Source: Fidelibacterota bacterium (GTDB taxonomy: Bacteria > Fidelibacterota > UBA2242). Taken from it: a DNA stretch of 6,203 nt. The position numbers and the translations under genes were made by a program. The notes beneath the pieces are model-generated. The model saw only the letters and a list, made by a program, of their open reading frames with translations. It did not search any database and had not been told where the DNA came from. Of the stretch, positions 5,294 through 6,203 are shown in pieces. Numbering within the stretch: position 1 is the stretch's first letter; each line of letters starts with the position of its first letter. Location of the stretch: the NCBI GenBank assembly GCA_003645845.1, contig QNCV01000166.1, positions 1 through 6,203 of the forward strand. Reading direction: 5' to 3'.

Positions 5294-6203
5294 TTAATTT
5301 TCAGGCAAAGCCTTCATAACATCGGATACCAGCTCATCAAGGTCCCAGGCATCGCGATTTCGCGAAAGGCCCAATCGAACGATAACCAGGTTTTTTGAGG
5401 GAATTATGGCTACTCTCTGGCCGTCATGACCGTTGGCGTAGAAAAGATCATCCGGTAAATCCGGATATTCCCGGTTTTCCGAATGACGGGGATTGCCGGC
5501 ATTCAGCCAGAAATGGGCGCCGTATTTTCCCAAAGGCGCTTTCGGTGTCGGCGTGGTGGTATAGTCCACCCAACCTTCGGGCAAGATTCGTTTGCCGTTC
5601 CATACGCCATCCCGAAGGTAGAGCAAACCGAACCGGGCCCAGTCCCGGGCAGTGGCAAACATAAACGATGAGCCGACGAGGACACCGGTTGCATCGGGTT
5701 CAAAAATGACACTGGTCATATGCAAGGGATAAAAGAGTTCGTTCCGGTAAAAATGATGATATCTTTCCAGAGAGTCATCCAGGTAGTGAAGAATCATACG
5801 GGAAAGAATATTGGCGGTTCCGCTGGAATAATACCAGACGCTGTCCGGTTCAGCCACAAGGGGTTCGCCGGCGGCAAACGCGGCCTTGTCTCTTGTATCA
5901 TACAGCATTTTTGTGACGCCGTATTTGAGTTCGTATTCCTCAACGAAATGCAGGCCGCTGCTCATTCGTAAGAGTTGGTCAATCGTGATATTATGCCGCG
6001 GATCAGCGGGATCGCTCCATTCCGGCACAGGCGCTTTGTCAAATATTGTCAGTTTACCCTCTCTGACCAGAATTCCGATCAGTGCATTAATCACGCTTTT
6101 ACTCATGGACCAGCCGATAAGTCTTGTGTCTTTGTCATAACCGGGGGCGTACTGTTCGGCAATAATTTTTCCGTTATAGACGACAATCACAGCCCGGGTC
6201 CGG
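5294..6203 (-). CDS. Serine hydrolase, beta-lactamase/6-aminohexanoate-dimer hydrolase family (5' end outside window)
   Basis: The frame is open to the window edge, so the gene is 5'-truncated. The GTG at 6190-6188 is most likely an internal valine, because the codons before it (RTRA) continue the typical first strand RAVIVVYNGK of this family. Counting that valine as 1, the SxxK nucleophile motif is SMSK (S28, K31), the second catalytic element is YSS (Y121-S123) in VWYYSSGTANIL, and the third is HDG (H255-G257) in FYANGHDGQRV, taking the place of KTG. These are the marks of the class C beta-lactamase-like fold that includes esterases, peptidases and amide hydrolases. GWSMSKS and the WARFGLLYLRDGVWNGKRILP stretch resemble the NylB-type subfamily. 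The substrate is not predictable and resistance should not be assumed. The missing N-terminus probably holds a signal peptide or lipoprotein signal, which cannot be checked here. The stop is 14 bp before the GTPase ATG. Confidence 0.9.
   Translation of the reverse strand, partial: RTRAVIVVYNGKIIAEQYAPGYDKDTRLIGWSMSKSVINALIGILVREGKLTIFDKAPVPEWSDPADPRHNITIDQLLRMSSGLHFVEEYELKYGVTKMLYDTRDKAAFAAGEPLVAEPDSVWYYSSGTANILSRMILHYLDDSLERYHHFYRNELFYPLHMTSVIFEPDATGVLVGSSFMFATARDWARFGLLYLRDGVWNGKRILPEGWVDYTTTPTPKAPLGKYGAHFWLNAGNPRHSENREYPDLPDDLFYANGHDGQRVAIIPSKNLVIVRLGLSRNRDAWDLDELVSDVMKALPEN

Noticed and set aside
6188..6190. GTG as true start of the serine hydrolase
   Set aside because: The frame continues upstream to the window edge with residues RTRA typical of the family's first strand, so the gene is truncated by the window.

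Overview
The window looks like chromosomal DNA of a Gram-negative bacterium with moderate GC content. It encodes a signal-peptide-bearing protein that resembles an outer-membrane beta-barrel, a probably periplasmic coiled-coil protein, and an NtrC-family (sigma-54 type) response regulator. The taxon cannot be fixed from the sequence alone. The mixture (DRG/Obg-like GTPase with a TGS domain, NtrB/NtrC-type two-component pair, AT-rich promoter) would fit an uncultured lineage near the Desulfobacterota or the FCB/Zixibacteria groups, but this is a guess. All six supported genes lie on the minus strand, so the biological reading order runs from high to low coordinates. I see no tRNA, rRNA, CRISPR array, transposase or phage gene.

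Right block (6203 to 4302): a serine hydrolase of the beta-lactamase/6-aminohexanoate-dimer-hydrolase type, cut at its 5' end by the window edge, is followed 14 bp later by a compact GTPase with a C-terminal TGS domain. The spacing suggests co-transcription, but the two functions have no obvious link.

Spacer (4301 to 4086, 216 bp): two small arrays of 7-bp repeats, a purine-rich stretch on the plus strand (4131-4160), and at its left end a strong sigma-70-like promoter (TTGATA, 17 bp, TAAAAT) pointing into the next operon. No convincing terminator is visible.

Left block (4085 to 1, continuing out of the window): four tightly packed genes. They are a membrane histidine kinase, an NtrC-family response regulator (1-bp gap), an exported coiled-coil protein of unknown function (11-bp overlap) and the start of a putative outer-membrane beta-barrel protein (19-bp gap). 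The last gene begins with TTG and runs off the left edge, so a simple ATG-based ORF scan misses it. The packing suggests one transcript that joins signal sensing and sigma-54-dependent activation to two envelope proteins. The regulated targets are not visible here: no credible sigma-54 promoter was found in the window.

The most interesting points are the kinase-regulator/coiled-coil/outer-membrane gene cluster, the predicted leaderless start of the kinase gene, the heptamer repeat arrays, and the shortened GTPase.
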